From Chitinophagaceae bacterium IBVUCB1 (lineage in GTDB: Bacteria; Bacteroidota; Bacteroidia; Chitinophagales; Chitinophagaceae), in the NCBI GenBank assembly GCA_002127285.1, contig NFUW01000001.1, positions 322,057 to 386,056 of the forward strand: a stretch of DNA of 64,000 nt, in the 5' to 3' direction. The position numbers were made by a program, and so were the translations under genes. Numbering within the stretch: the first letter of the stretch is position 1; every line of letters starts with the position of its first letter. Below are positions 53,464 through 63,769 of this stretch, one piece after another. Under the pieces are notes generated by a model that was given only the letters and a program-made list of their open reading frames with translations, did not search any database and had not been told where the DNA came from.

Positions 53464-54687
53464 ATGAGCGGAGCAAATAATTCTACAGGTTTCGATACCC
53501 TTTGCATACACGGTGGCCACAAAGCCGAAAACAACAGGGCACACCTCACCCCCATCTATGCCACCAGCACCTATACGTTTGACAGTGCGGAGCAAGGCAT
53601 AGCGGTGTTCAAAGGCGAAGAACAGGGCTATATCTACGGGCGTTTTGGAAGCCCCACCACCAACGAGGTAGAAGAGAAAATAGCCTTGCTGGAAGCATAC
53701 GGATTGCAAGATGGGGCAGGCAATCCCCTGCAACTGAAAGCCATACTGCACGCATCGGGCATGGCGGCTATTACCACCATGCTGCTTGCCAACCTGCAAG
53801 CGGGCGATACCATCATCACGCACCACTCGCTATATGGTGGTACGCAAGAGATGATTGATAAGATACTGCCCAATATAGGCATCCGTGTTACGATTGTTGA
53901 CTTTCATGATACAGCATCCGTAGAAGCAGCCATTAAAGCAGATAAGAGCATCAGGCTGATGTATATAGAAACGCCTGCCAACCCCACCCTGCAATGCGTA
54001 GATATGCAGGCACTGGCAGCCATCGGTAAAGCAAACGGACTGATAGTATGTGCCGACAATACATTTGCTACACCCTATCTGCAACAGCCTTTTAAGTACG
54101 ATGTAGATTTTGTGATGCACTCTACTACCAAATTCCTGAACGGGCACGGTACGGCTATAGGCGGCATATTGGTAGGCAGGGATTTGGAGAAAATGAAAAC
54201 CACCGTTACCAAAACGCATAGGCTGCTGGGTGGTAACAGTAATTCGTTTGAGGCTTTTTTGCTGAATAACGGTTTGCGCACTTTCGCGCTGCGGATGGAA
54301 AGACATTGCAGCAATGCGGAGAAAGTAGCTCAGTTTTTGGAGCAACACCCCGCAGTAACTAAAGTGAATTATCTGGGGCTTAGCTCTCACCCCGACCACG
54401 CCATTGCCATGCGGCAAATGAAACATGCAGGTGCTATGCTGAGTTTTGAACTGAAAGGTGGCTTTGATGCAGGCACAAGATTCATCAATAAGCTGAAACT
54501 TTGCATCAGTGCCGTATCACTCGGCACATGCGATACACTGATTTCTCATCCTGCATCTACCACGCACTTCGGTGTAAAAAAAGAAGACCGTGAACGATTC
54601 GGGATAACGGATGGGCTTATCAGAATGAGTGTGGGGATAGAGAACGTGGAAGATATAATCAATGATTTAAAACAAGCGTTGAATTAA
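53464..54687 (+). CDS. Trans-sulfuration PLP enzyme (cystathionine gamma-synthase / O-acetylhomoserine sulfhydrylase / methionine gamma-lyase type)
   Basis: 407 residues. TPIYATSTYTF, GRFGSPTTNEVEEKIALLE and the PLP lysine in MHSTTKFLNGHG place it in the Cys/Met metabolism family; ASGMAAI binds the phosphate and FVMHSTTK holds the Schiff base. The exact reaction (gamma-replacement or lyase) is not decided by motifs; the first residues FDTLCIHGGH are usual in the group. Single gene. Confidence 0.88.
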   Translation: MSGANNSTGFDTLCIHGGHKAENNRAHLTPIYATSTYTFDSAEQGIAVFKGEEQGYIYGRFGSPTTNEVEEKIALLEAYGLQDGAGNPLQLKAILHASGMAAITTMLLANLQAGDTIITHHSLYGGTQEMIDKILPNIGIRVTIVDFHDTASVEAAIKADKSIRLMYIETPANPTLQCVDMQALAAIGKANGLIVCADNTFATPYLQQPFKYDVDFVMHSTTKFLNGHGTAIGGILVGRDLEKMKTTVTKTHRLLGGNSNSFEAFLLNNGLRTFALRMERHCSNAEKVAQFLEQHPAVTKVNYLGLSSHPDHAIAMRQMKHAGAMLSFELKGGFDAGTRFINKLKLCISAVSLGTCDTLISHPASTTHFGVKKEDRERFGITDGLIRMSVGIENVEDIINDLKQALN

Positions 54688-54697
54688 AAACAATATG

Positions 54698-54815
54698 CGT
54701 CATTTCGAACAAGCGAATGTATATGAGCGAAGAGAGAAATCTCCTGAAGCTATGTCATGCAGCTTAAGTGAGGCTATTAAGGAGATTTCTCCTCGCTGCT
54801 CTCGTCGAAATGACG
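54698..54815. repeat. Long imperfect palindrome, CGTCATTTCGA type
   Basis: 118 bases. The ends are CGTCATTTCGA and TCGAAATGACG. Further inside AGAAATCTCCT pairs with AGGAGATTTCT. The centre contains a short AT-rich loop. Such elements are scattered in many Bacteroidota intergenic regions and look like nonautonomous transposon relics. It occupies the gap before the thiolase gene. Confidence 0.75.
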
Positions 54816-54837
54816 TGTTAATAAAACAAAATAATAC

Positions 54838-56037
54838 ATGAAAGAAGTATTTGTAATAGACGCTGTACGTACAGCAGTAGGTAAATACGGTGGCACACTT
54901 AGCACCGTGCGCCCTGATGATTTATTGGCGCATGTTATTAAATCGTTGGTAGAGCGCAATCCGTCTGTAGATGTGAATGCGATAGAAGATGTGATTGCAG
55001 GTGCTGCTAATCAGGCGGGGGAAGATAACCGCAATGTGGCGCGTATGGCGGCTTTGCTTGCAGGATTGCCCGTAACGGTTGGTGGCAATACGGTCAACAG
55101 GCTTTGTGCATCGGGCTTGCAAGCTATTATGGATGCATCGCGCGCCATTATGTGCGGCGACGGCGATATATACATAGCAGGCGGCGTAGAGAGCATGACA
55201 CGCGCACCGTTTGTTATGGGCAAAGCGGATAGCGCGTTCAGCCGAAACAATGAGGTATATGATACGACAATGGGTTGGCGTTTCATCAATAAGAAATTCA
55301 ATAAGGATAACTACTACCCATATACGATGGGCGAAACAGCAGAGAATGTGGCTGCGAAGTATAATGTAACGCGCGAGGCGCAGGATGCTTTCGGACTGCA
55401 AAGCCAGCAACGCTATTTTGCCGCACAAGCTGCAGGCAAGTTTAAAGATGAGATAGTGCCGATAACGATTGATTTGGGCAAAGGCAAAACAATCGTATTT
55501 GATACAGACGAACATCCTCGCGAAACTACACTGGAAAAAATGGCGACATTGAAAGCTGCTTTCAAAAAAGATGGTACGGTAACGGCGGGTAATTCAAGTG
55601 GTATAAACGATGGTGCATCGGCATTGCTATTGGCAAGCGAAGAGGCGGTAAAGAAATACGGATTGAAACCGATTGCTAAAATAAAGAGCATGGCCATAGC
55701 GGGTGTGGACCCTGCTTATATGGGCATGGGGCCTGTACCTGCATCGCAAAAAGCGCTGCAACGTGCGGGCATTACAACTAACGACCTTGACCTGACAGAA
55801 CTGAACGAGGCTTTTGCGGCGCAGGGCATACCTTGTATGCAAGAGTTGGGATTAGACGCGGAGAAAGTAAACGTAAACGGCGGCGCAATAGCGATAGGGC
55901 ATCCGTTGGGATGCAGTGGCGCGCGTATATCTACTACGCTACTGCATGAGTTGAAACGCCGTGGTGGTAAATATGGATTGGCTACCATGTGCATAGGCGT
56001 GGGGCAAGGTGCAGCGATTGTGTATGAAATGGTGTAA
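54838..56037 (+). CDS. Acetyl-CoA C-acetyltransferase (thiolase)
   Basis: 399 residues, thiolase I/II. The acyl-carrying cysteine is in [17 protein letters not shown], the histidine in NEAFAAQ and [10 protein letters not shown], and the second cysteine in [13 protein letters not shown]. It forms or cleaves acetoacetyl-CoA or 3-ketoacyl-CoA. No beta-oxidation partner genes are next to it, so it may serve biosynthesis or fatty acid breakdown from another locus. Confidence 0.94.
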   Translation: MKEVFVIDAVRTAVGKYGGTLSTVRPDDLLAHVIKSLVERNPSVDVNAIEDVIAGAANQAGEDNRNVARMAALLAGLPVTVGGNTVNRLCASGLQAIMDASRAIMCGDGDIYIAGGVESMTRAPFVMGKADSAFSRNNEVYDTTMGWRFINKKFNKDNYYPYTMGETAENVAAKYNVTREAQDAFGLQSQQRYFAAQAAGKFKDEIVPITIDLGKGKTIVFDTDEHPRETTLEKMATLKAAFKKDGTVTAGNSSGINDGASALLLASEEAVKKYGLKPIAKIKSMAIAGVDPAYMGMGPVPASQKALQRAGITTNDLDLTELNEAFAAQGIPCMQELGLDAEKVNVNGGAIAIGHPLGCSGARISTTLLHELKRRGGKYGLATMCIGVGQGAAIVYEMV

Positions 56038-56063
56038 CCTCAGATGCGCCTGATGAAACTGAA

Positions 56064-56095
56064 TAAAGAGCCCCGCTGCATTGCGGGGCTCTTTA
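56064..56095. terminator. Bidirectional terminator after thiolase gene
   Basis: Perfect arms TAAAGAGCCCCGC and GCGGGGCTCTTTA with loop TGCATT; it serves both the thiolase gene and the convergent barrel gene. Confidence 0.85.
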
Positions 56096-56106
56096 CTTTT
56101 TGAGTA

Positions 56107-56835
56107 TTAATGATAATCCCAACCCAGCCAGTTGAGCTCGAATACAATGGCATTGGGCTTAGGGGTGTTGGGGTTAGCAATAGCATAGCCACCACATAGC
56201 TGTATACGCTTACTAAGTACATACATAGCACCCAGCACACCTACACCCGCATCATTGCGGCCAGAAACCCAGTCGCCCATCAGATACCAGTGTTTGGTGA
56301 GTTTGTATTCAAAGCCTACTAACGCACCTGCTACATTGCCCGTGCCTGTAAACATACGGTTGGAAAAATAACCACCGGCTATCAACCTGCGTCCCTCTCC
56401 CAATTGGTAACTTGCCAGCGCGTAGTTGAAGTAGTTTATCTTTTTATTGTACACTTTATTACTGAGGTTCACGCCCATTTGCGTACCCACGTTCAGGTTT
56501 AGCTTTTTGAATACGGGCACTTGCTTTTGCAGTGTACCCATCAGCACGGGGTAGAGCGCGCCTTGTCCCGCATCACTATTGTACAGTCCATTCCATTCGG
56601 GTGTAAAGTAGGCACCCTTACCTACAAGATTCATACCCGCATCCCAACCATCGCCCAAACCATATACCAAATGTGATTTTGACTCTACTTTTTTCGAGTA
56701 CACATTCAACTGGTGCTGATAAAAGAATTTGTTTTTAGGCGTGATGTCGGCAGACGGGATGTTGAAGAGGTTTTGCTGAGCAAACCCCGTTGTGAACCCC
56801 GACAGTAACAGTAACAAACATAGTTTTCGTATCAT
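56107..56835 (-). CDS. Outer-membrane barrel-like exported protein, unknown
   Basis: 242 residues. Signal peptide ending GFAQ, then amphipathic strands (KNKFFYQHQLNVYSKKVESKSHLVYGLGDGWDAGM and YSYQL-type repeats) and a C-terminal strand NAIVFELNWLGWDYH with terminal aromatic residues, suggesting an outer-membrane barrel. No family recognised. Confidence 0.6.
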   Translation of the reverse strand: MIRKLCLLLLLSGFTTGFAQQNLFNIPSADITPKNKFFYQHQLNVYSKKVESKSHLVYGLGDGWDAGMNLVGKGAYFTPEWNGLYNSDAGQGALYPVLMGTLQKQVPVFKKLNLNVGTQMGVNLSNKVYNKKINYFNYALASYQLGEGRRLIAGGYFSNRMFTGTGNVAGALVGFEYKLTKHWYLMGDWVSGRNDAGVGVLGAMYVLSKRIQLCGGYAIANPNTPKPNAIVFELNWLGWDYH

Positions 56836-57004
56836 CTACGATGCGGTTAATCTTATTGTACAATATCCGGGGAGATTTGCGTGCGCAATTTAGTTTAGTT
56901 TATGGCACCAACATGAAAGGAAATGTTAAACCCGCTTTTATACACCGATAATAAAGATTGATAGCCTTTCGTATCTTAGGGCTGTAGTTTGGATACAGAT
57001 ACCT

Positions 57005-58021
57005 ATGAGAAAGATAGATATACATACGCACATCATGCCCGAAAACATACCCAACTGGTTTCAGAAATTCGGGTATGGAGAGTTCATCAGGCTGGAACAT
57101 CATAAGCCCTGCTGCGCCAAAATGATAAAAGGGGACAAGGTTTTTCGAGAGATAGAGGAAAACTGCTGGGACCCTAAAGCACGGATGAAGGAAATGGATA
57201 TGACGGATGTAACCGTTCAGGTATTATCTACCATCCCCGTACTGTTCAACTATTGGGCGAAACCCGAACACGGGCACGAAACATCGCGCTTTTTTAACGA
57301 CCATATAGCACAATGTGTAGCAGATAACCCCAACCGTTTTATAGGACTTGGTACAGTGCCCATGCAGGATATGTATTTTGCCATCAAAGAGATGGAGCGA
57401 TGCGTAACTGAACTGAAAATGCCGGGACTGGAGATTGGCTCTAACATCAACAACAAAAACCTGAGCGATCCATCTTTCGACCCGTTTTGGAAAGCGGCTG
57501 AAGAACTCGGCTGCTGCATATTTGTGCATCCGTGGGAAATGATGGGCGAAAACGATATGCAAAAATACTGGCTGCCGTGGCTGGTAGGTATGCCAGCCGA
57601 AACGGCTCGTGCCATCAGTTCCATGATATTCGCCGGTGTGTTTGAGCGCTTCCCCAAGTTGCGAGTGGCTTTTGCACATGGTGGTGGTTCATTCCCCTTT
57701 ACCATCGGGCGGATAGAGCATGGCTTTAATGTACGCCCTGATTTGTGTGCAGTAGATAATAATGTAAACCCGCGCGACTACCTTGGCAAATTCTGGATAG
57801 ATGCATTGGTACACGACCCTAAAACGTTGCAATACGTAACCGATGTAATGGGACACGATAAAGTGTGTATGGGCAGCGACTACCCCTTTCCGCTGGGCGA
57901 GCACCATCCCGGCAAGCTGATAGAAAGTATGGAAAGCTATACCGCTACGCAAACGGAGCAACTGCTTTATAAAAACGCGATGGACTGGATGGCATTGAAA
58001 GAAGGCAGCTTTACAAAATAG
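57005..58021 (+). CDS. Amidohydrolase, ACMSD-type decarboxylase
   Basis: 338 residues, the usual length. The amidohydrolase metal motif is DIHTHIMP, followed by a histidine in FVHPWEM, HGGGSFPFTIGR with another, and the Asp in GSDYPFPLGE. The C-terminal part HHPGKLIES matches 2-amino-3-carboxymuconate-6-semialdehyde decarboxylase, an enzyme of tryptophan/kynurenine degradation that removes a carboxyl group without oxidation. No kynurenine-pathway neighbours are visible. Confidence 0.85.
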   Translation: MRKIDIHTHIMPENIPNWFQKFGYGEFIRLEHHKPCCAKMIKGDKVFREIEENCWDPKARMKEMDMTDVTVQVLSTIPVLFNYWAKPEHGHETSRFFNDHIAQCVADNPNRFIGLGTVPMQDMYFAIKEMERCVTELKMPGLEIGSNINNKNLSDPSFDPFWKAAEELGCCIFVHPWEMMGENDMQKYWLPWLVGMPAETARAISSMIFAGVFERFPKLRVAFAHGGGSFPFTIGRIEHGFNVRPDLCAVDNNVNPRDYLGKFWIDALVHDPKTLQYVTDVMGHDKVCMGSDYPFPLGEHHPGKLIESMESYTATQTEQLLYKNAMDWMALKEGSFTK

Positions 58022-58124
58022 TTGAATGCCCCCCGGCCATTTGCTTGCAGGATATGTACCGGGGAGCGAACTTCAACTGTAAGAGCTACACTCAAAATGT
58101 TTCATGGCAATAGAGTTATATTAA

Positions 58125-60572
58125 TTAAGCATTACCTGTTGCTGCTCTGCGCTTCTCGTCTTCCGCACCACCTTTCCGCCTTTGCACCGGTGCTACGGTG
58201 CGCTTACCAAACCTGTATGTGATTGTCATACTAAGCTGGCGAGTTTCGCGCTGCGCTGTAAATCGTTCTGTATAATCTGTATATGATGAAGAAGCAGTTG
58301 GGTAGCTGCGCCAAAAAATATCGGTGCAGTTCAGCCGCATCGTCAGCCGTTTATCAAACAAATGTTTTTGTACTCCCGCGCTCAAAGACCATAACGGGTG
58401 TATGAGCATATAACCATGTATCTGCTGCGACTGGTAGAAGAAACTCAATTCTCCCGACCAGTTTTTGGGTAGTATAAAACTATTGGCAGAATATAAATCA
58501 AATGTCAACTGTCCGCGATTGAGTTGCGAGTTGGCTATGTTTCCTTGAAACTGGCTATAATAGAGATTTGCATTGGTTACATTCGTCCACCATTTGAAAA
58601 ACTGAAACTGGTACGAACCGCTTAGCGAAGTAAAATATTGCCTGCTGAGGTTTTTATTTGTCTGCACTGTTACCCGTTTTTGATTTGTATCATCGCTGGG
58701 TTGTATCACTTCTGTAATGGGTTGGTCGAGTATGCTATAATTGAATGATGTAACGAAACGTTGCTTGTAGGTGTGAGACACCTCTGCCACATATATCAAT
58801 TCAGGCATCAGGAACGGATAACCCGCTTTGTAGGTGCTGGGGTCGAGGTAATATTTAAAAGGATTTAATTGTTCGTAATTGGGGCGGGTGATACGGCGGC
58901 TGAGTGTAATCCCTATATCGTGTTTATCATTCACATGCCTTTGCACTGCAAGGCTCGGAAACAGTTGCGCATAGTTGCGGTCGAAGTTTTGAGCATATAT
59001 TTTCTGTTCTCCGGTAGCAATGGTCTGCTCGTAGCGCAGCCCTATTTGCGTGCTCCATTTCTGCCAGTCTTTTGTACTGTTTACATATACAGCGTTGATG
59101 TTTTCGGTATAGATGAAGTGATTGCTCTTAGTCGTATCAAAAACATTCGTGCCATTGCTCTGGTCAAAGAACTGTACATTATTGTCTTGCGTTACATAGC
59201 TCCATTTTGCACCTGCTTCTAAGCGCAGGTTGTTTTGCAGGGGGTGAATATAATCGGTCTTTACGGAGCGGATTGTCGTTGTACCATTCAAATCGCCCAT
59301 TAGCAAATACTTGGGCAGATAGTCTTGCCCGTTGGTATTGATGTAGCGAGTAGTAAAATGCTGGTCGCGCCCTGCGGTGAATGTACCATAATCGGCATCC
59401 ACACTTAATTCTTTGCCGGTACTGTCAAACTTATGCCGCAGATTAATATTGGCAGCATAGTTTTGGTTTGTGTTTGCAGAACGGTTTATGGTTGTGAAAT
59501 AGGATTGTATATGCTTATTGGCATCCAATATCTTGGAATTGTTGTTTCCATTTATATCAAAGCCCGTTATATCCGTATTCATATTCAGCCCGATGCTTGT
59601 TTTCTTTGATATTGAATAATCCATACCCAATGCGGCATTATGAACATCTAAACCGTATTTGGCCATATTATCCTGATCATACGCATTTTGAAAAACACCT
59701 TTATCGTAGAAGCTGCGATAAAGCGTTAGATGATTGAATGCTTTACGGTGCGCATAGTTGTAGCTTGCATTCATGTTGAATTTTTTGTTTCGGTAGTTGA
59801 GGCTGAAACCGCCACCCAGTTTGGGATATACACCCTGTGCATAGAAACCATTTACAGAGCCGTTCACACCAAAGCGTTTATCTTTTTTGGTTTTGATATT
59901 GATGATACCCGCCGTACCTGCCGCATCGTAGCGGGATGATGGATTGGTGATGATTTCAATCTGCTCTACCGCGCCCGATGGCATAGACTTCAGCATATTG
60001 GCAAGGTCTGCACCACTCATTACCGTTCTGCGCCCGTCTATCATCACATTTACCCCTGCCTTTCCTTTCAGGCTGATGTTATCGTTCTGGTCAACACGTA
60101 CGCCGGGGGAGCGTGCTATTACATCGAGTACGGAAGAACCTGCATTTATGATACTGTTCTCTACGTTTACAATCAGCTTGTCGGCTTTAATTTCAATCAA
60201 TGGTTTTTGAGAACGAACGGTTACTTCTTTCAACGAGCCTGCTTTGGGTTGCATACTGATAGCAGGCAGTGTAACACCTGCACCCGTCAGCCTGATGGTA
60301 TCTGAATTGTAGATTTCGTAGCCAGCAGTTGTGATTTTCAAAACATACTCGCCATCGGGTATATTGTCAAAACTAAAACTGCCACCTTCATCAGTCATAT
60401 CCGCTTTCACCAATGTTTTGCTATCCGTTTTTAACAATACGACATTGGCAGATGGCAATGGTTGCTTATCACTACCCATTACTTTCCCTATAATGTCAGC
60501 CGCATTTGCAAAATGACTTAGAGAAGAGAACAACAACACAACCGACAAGAAAAAAATTCTGTTGAAAAGCAT
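58125..60572 (-). CDS. TonB-dependent-receptor-like outer-membrane beta-barrel protein
   Basis: About 815 residues from the ATG at 60572 (frame open to 60623). Signal peptide ending FANAA. N-terminal carboxypeptidase-regulatory-like domain (IIGKVMGSDKQPLPSANVVLLK), a plug-like domain (LKEVTVRSQKPLIEIKADKLIVNVENS), and a large barrel (MNASYNYAHR, and so on) ending MTITYRFGKR. It belongs to the OMP_b-brl_3 type, related to SusC-like receptors but without a TonB box that I can see. The gene downstream is a sensor kinase on the opposite strand. Confidence 0.85.
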   Translation of the reverse strand: MLFNRIFFLSVVLLFSSLSHFANAADIIGKVMGSDKQPLPSANVVLLKTDSKTLVKADMTDEGGSFSFDNIPDGEYVLKITTAGYEIYNSDTIRLTGAGVTLPAISMQPKAGSLKEVTVRSQKPLIEIKADKLIVNVENSIINAGSSVLDVIARSPGVRVDQNDNISLKGKAGVNVMIDGRRTVMSGADLANMLKSMPSGAVEQIEIITNPSSRYDAAGTAGIINIKTKKDKRFGVNGSVNGFYAQGVYPKLGGGFSLNYRNKKFNMNASYNYAHRKAFNHLTLYRSFYDKGVFQNAYDQDNMAKYGLDVHNAALGMDYSISKKTSIGLNMNTDITGFDINGNNNSKILDANKHIQSYFTTINRSANTNQNYAANINLRHKFDSTGKELSVDADYGTFTAGRDQHFTTRYINTNGQDYLPKYLLMGDLNGTTTIRSVKTDYIHPLQNNLRLEAGAKWSYVTQDNNVQFFDQSNGTNVFDTTKSNHFIYTENINAVYVNSTKDWQKWSTQIGLRYEQTIATGEQKIYAQNFDRNYAQLFPSLAVQRHVNDKHDIGITLSRRITRPNYEQLNPFKYYLDPSTYKAGYPFLMPELIYVAEVSHTYKQRFVTSFNYSILDQPITEVIQPSDDTNQKRVTVQTNKNLSRQYFTSLSGSYQFQFFKWWTNVTNANLYYSQFQGNIANSQLNRGQLTFDLYSANSFILPKNWSGELSFFYQSQQIHGYMLIHPLWSLSAGVQKHLFDKRLTMRLNCTDIFWRSYPTASSSYTDYTERFTAQRETRQLSMTITYRFGKRTVAPVQRRKGGAEDEKRRAATGNA

Positions 60573-60739
60573 GGGAGATGATTCTGCATCAAATGTATGT
60601 GTACGAAAAAAGCAAGTCTTCACCCATCACGGGGGATTTGCATTTTTTGCCACCACCCCAAACGGGGGATTTATTTGTAAACGAGAAATGAAAACAACTG
60701 AAAAACAATAAATGCCTTTAAAAATGTAATTTCATTGCA

Positions 60740-63688
60740 GTGAATATCCGATTGAAAATAATACTGGTAATAGGTGTATGCTGCATCATAAAAACAGCAT
60801 CTGCACAACGATACCCATTCTACAACCTGAATGTAGAAAACGGCTTGATACAATCGCAGGTTACATCTATGGTGCAAGATACTTACGGGCATTTATGGGT
60901 GGGCACGTTGGGCGGGCTATCGCGCTACGATGGTAATACGTTTACCAACTTCACCGTGCGAGATGGCATGACCGATAATACCGTGAACGCATTGGCTACT
61001 GATAAGCAAGGCAATATTTGGCTTGGTACACGCAAGGGAATATCTAAGTATGACGGCAAGCGCTTTCAGCATTTTGTGTTCAACTCTCCCGAAAACCCAG
61101 CCGCCAATGCAGTAAGTAATATCGAGATAGCTAAAGACGGCAATATATGGTGCATAGCTGGCGGCAAGCTATATAAAATTCAAAACGGCAAAAGCAGCAG
61201 CATCTCATTGCCAAACAAAGCGGCTAACGTAACAGCCATACTGCCAGACGGCAATCAGTTATGGGTAGCTTGTAATCATGGTGTGATATACAGGCTGCAA
61301 AATAATGTGTGGGATAGTGTTGTATTCAACGAGCCGCAACTCAATGGTATACCGCAGGCATTGTCTTTATATAAAGACAGTCGTAACAGGCTATGGGCAA
61401 CCACCAACGGCGGATTGTATAACATACAAGACAATAAAATAACCGTTGCCAAACTGAAAACCACACCATTGTATGCACTACCACCTATACTTAGCATTAC
61501 GGAAGACAAACAAAAAAACATTTGGCTTGGCACAAGCAGCGGGGCATTCAGGCTGAACGATAGCAGCCTTGTGTACTGCAATAAGAAAAACGGGCTGACG
61601 GATAATATCATCAATCACGTATTGACGGATAAAGAGGGCAATGTGTGGATGGCAACAGACGGGCGCGGCTTGTACCGCTTTTCGGGTGCGCAGTTTTCGG
61701 TACTCGACGAAACATCGGGGCTACCCAGTGCGCAGATAATGAGCATAGCCGCTAAGGGTGGCAAAGTATATCTGGGCACATTTGACGCAGGGCTGTTTGT
61801 ATATGAAAACGGGCAGGTACGCACCATACCAATACCCCTGCAACCCATGACGGCAATTACGGCTATCTACATCAACAACAGCAACGAGATATGGCTGGGC
61901 ACACGCAACAGGGGATTATGGAAATACAATGGCAGCAGCTTCAAACAATATACTACGCCCACCATCCCGTCCAATCTTGTAACGAATATTTACAAAGACG
62001 AACAAGACCGTATATGGATAGGCACGGGTAGCGGTGCAACCTATTACAGACAAGACAGTTTTCATACTATACCACTAAAAGCAACGGTACAGGATGTTGT
62101 CAGCATGGGTGCCGACAGCATCATACTGGCTACTACTGATGGCTTGCAACTATACCTTAATGATGAAGCAATAAAACTGCAAACCAATGGCGCAGCAGAC
62201 AGCTCATCGCCACAATGCCTGATGTTAAAGGGTAAAGAGCTATGGATAGGCAGCAGTGATAATGGTGTGATTTGCTACAACATGGAAAATGGCAAAACCA
62301 CCGTCATCAATAAAAACAACGGACTGAAATCGGATTTTATATACAACATCATAGCCGACGATGCAGGCTGTGTATGGATTGGCACTGGCTACGGCATCCA
62401 TAAAATAACAGCCACACGCGGCAAGTACAATGTGCAGTTTTATGGTAAGGAGCAAGGCATCACGGGTATGGAAAGCAACCACAATGCCGTGTTTAAAAGC
62501 GAGGACGGCAGTATATGGTTTGGCACTACCAATGGCGCGGTGCGCTACAATCCCAAATCTAAAATAGTAACACCAGAAGCTGCCAGCATTGTGCTGCAAT
62601 CGGTAAAACTATTTGGCGAGCACATCAGCGATAGCAGCTACTACGACGGTACAGATATGTGGTATAAGATACCGCAGGGGCTGCGCCTACCGTACAAGAA
62701 AAACAATATCACATTTACATTTCAGGCATTGACACTGAGCGGTACGGAACAACTGAAATACAGATACCGCATTGCAGGTTTGGAAACAAAGTGGAGCGAA
62801 TGGGCTGCCGTCAACAGCATCACCTACTCTGCCCTGCCGCCGGGTAAATACACCTTGCAAGTAGAGTGCAGCACGGGCGATAGCAGTGTGGTGAAGAAAA
62901 TGAGCTATACTTTTGAAATCATAACACCGTTTCATAAAACGAGCTGGTTCAGGTTGGTGATACTGGCGGGCTGCATATTGCTGGGCATTACCATACAGTA
63001 TATTGTAAACAAACGCAAACAAAACAGGCTGGCACTGCTGGAACGCCTGCGCAGAGAAGAACAGGGCAAAGTGCGCCAACGTACCGCAGAAGATTTTCAT
63101 GACGAGGTGGGTAATAAGCTGACCCGCATCAATGTGCTGACCAATGTGCTGAAAAACAAAATCGGTGATATGACACCCGATACCAAACGCATACTGGAAC
63201 AGATACAAGACAATACGGGCCAGCTATACAGTGGTACGCGCGATATTTTGTGGTCGTTGAAGCCTGCAAACGACAACCTGTATGAGATACTGCACCGCAT
63301 CCGCGACTTTGGAGGCGAGTTGTTTCAGGATACAGAAATAGATTTTGAATTCAGTGGTACTGACGACAGGTGGAAAGACTACAGGATGCCGCTTGATACC
63401 AGCCGTAACCTCATCATGATATTTAAAGAAGCCCTGAACAACTGCCTGAAATATGCGGGTGCTACCAAAGTGTCGCTTGTGGCAGAGTTGAAGGAACAAA
63501 ACATACTGCATCTGGAACTGCGCGATAATGGTAAAGGCTTTGACATAGAAACCGTAAAACGCGGGCATGGCATAGATAATATAAACACCCGTGCCAAACG
63601 GCTGGATGGCAGGCTGTATATAGATGCACACGCCGGTAGCGGCACAGTTATCAGCCTCAGCTTTAAGCTGCCAAAGCAAATGTCATAG
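60740..63688 (+). CDS. Two-component propeller sensor histidine kinase
   Basis: 982 residues from GTG. Signal peptide, then about 14 beta-propeller repeats (residues 30-580) with motifs such as HLWVGTLGGLSRYDG and IWLGT, a Y_Y_Y domain (about 600-720), one membrane helix (LVILAGCILLGITIQYIV), and a HisKA_3-type kinase: His787 in HDEVGNKL and an ATP site with DNGKGFD and GHGIDNI. It lacks the RR and AraC parts of hybrid regulators; a separate response regulator follows. The periplasmic sensor part probably detects a surface nutrient signal; the ligand is unknown. Confidence 0.92.
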   Translation: MNIRLKIILVIGVCCIIKTASAQRYPFYNLNVENGLIQSQVTSMVQDTYGHLWVGTLGGLSRYDGNTFTNFTVRDGMTDNTVNALATDKQGNIWLGTRKGISKYDGKRFQHFVFNSPENPAANAVSNIEIAKDGNIWCIAGGKLYKIQNGKSSSISLPNKAANVTAILPDGNQLWVACNHGVIYRLQNNVWDSVVFNEPQLNGIPQALSLYKDSRNRLWATTNGGLYNIQDNKITVAKLKTTPLYALPPILSITEDKQKNIWLGTSSGAFRLNDSSLVYCNKKNGLTDNIINHVLTDKEGNVWMATDGRGLYRFSGAQFSVLDETSGLPSAQIMSIAAKGGKVYLGTFDAGLFVYENGQVRTIPIPLQPMTAITAIYINNSNEIWLGTRNRGLWKYNGSSFKQYTTPTIPSNLVTNIYKDEQDRIWIGTGSGATYYRQDSFHTIPLKATVQDVVSMGADSIILATTDGLQLYLNDEAIKLQTNGAADSSSPQCLMLKGKELWIGSSDNGVICYNMENGKTTVINKNNGLKSDFIYNIIADDAGCVWIGTGYGIHKITATRGKYNVQFYGKEQGITGMESNHNAVFKSEDGSIWFGTTNGAVRYNPKSKIVTPEAASIVLQSVKLFGEHISDSSYYDGTDMWYKIPQGLRLPYKKNNITFTFQALTLSGTEQLKYRYRIAGLETKWSEWAAVNSITYSALPPGKYTLQVECSTGDSSVVKKMSYTFEIITPFHKTSWFRLVILAGCILLGITIQYIVNKRKQNRLALLERLRREEQGKVRQRTAEDFHDEVGNKLTRINVLTNVLKNKIGDMTPDTKRILEQIQDNTGQLYSGTRDILWSLKPANDNLYEILHRIRDFGGELFQDTEIDFEFSGTDDRWKDYRMPLDTSRNLIMIFKEALNNCLKYAGATKVSLVAELKEQNILHLELRDNGKGFDIETVKRGHGIDNINTRAKRLDGRLYIDAHAGSGTVISLSFKLPKQMS

Positions 63689-63769
63689 ACTTGTTAATAT
63701 TTAAAAATAACCTGATTGGGGGGAGAAGCATCCCCCGCAATATGCAGACCTTTATCTAAACAACAGCCA

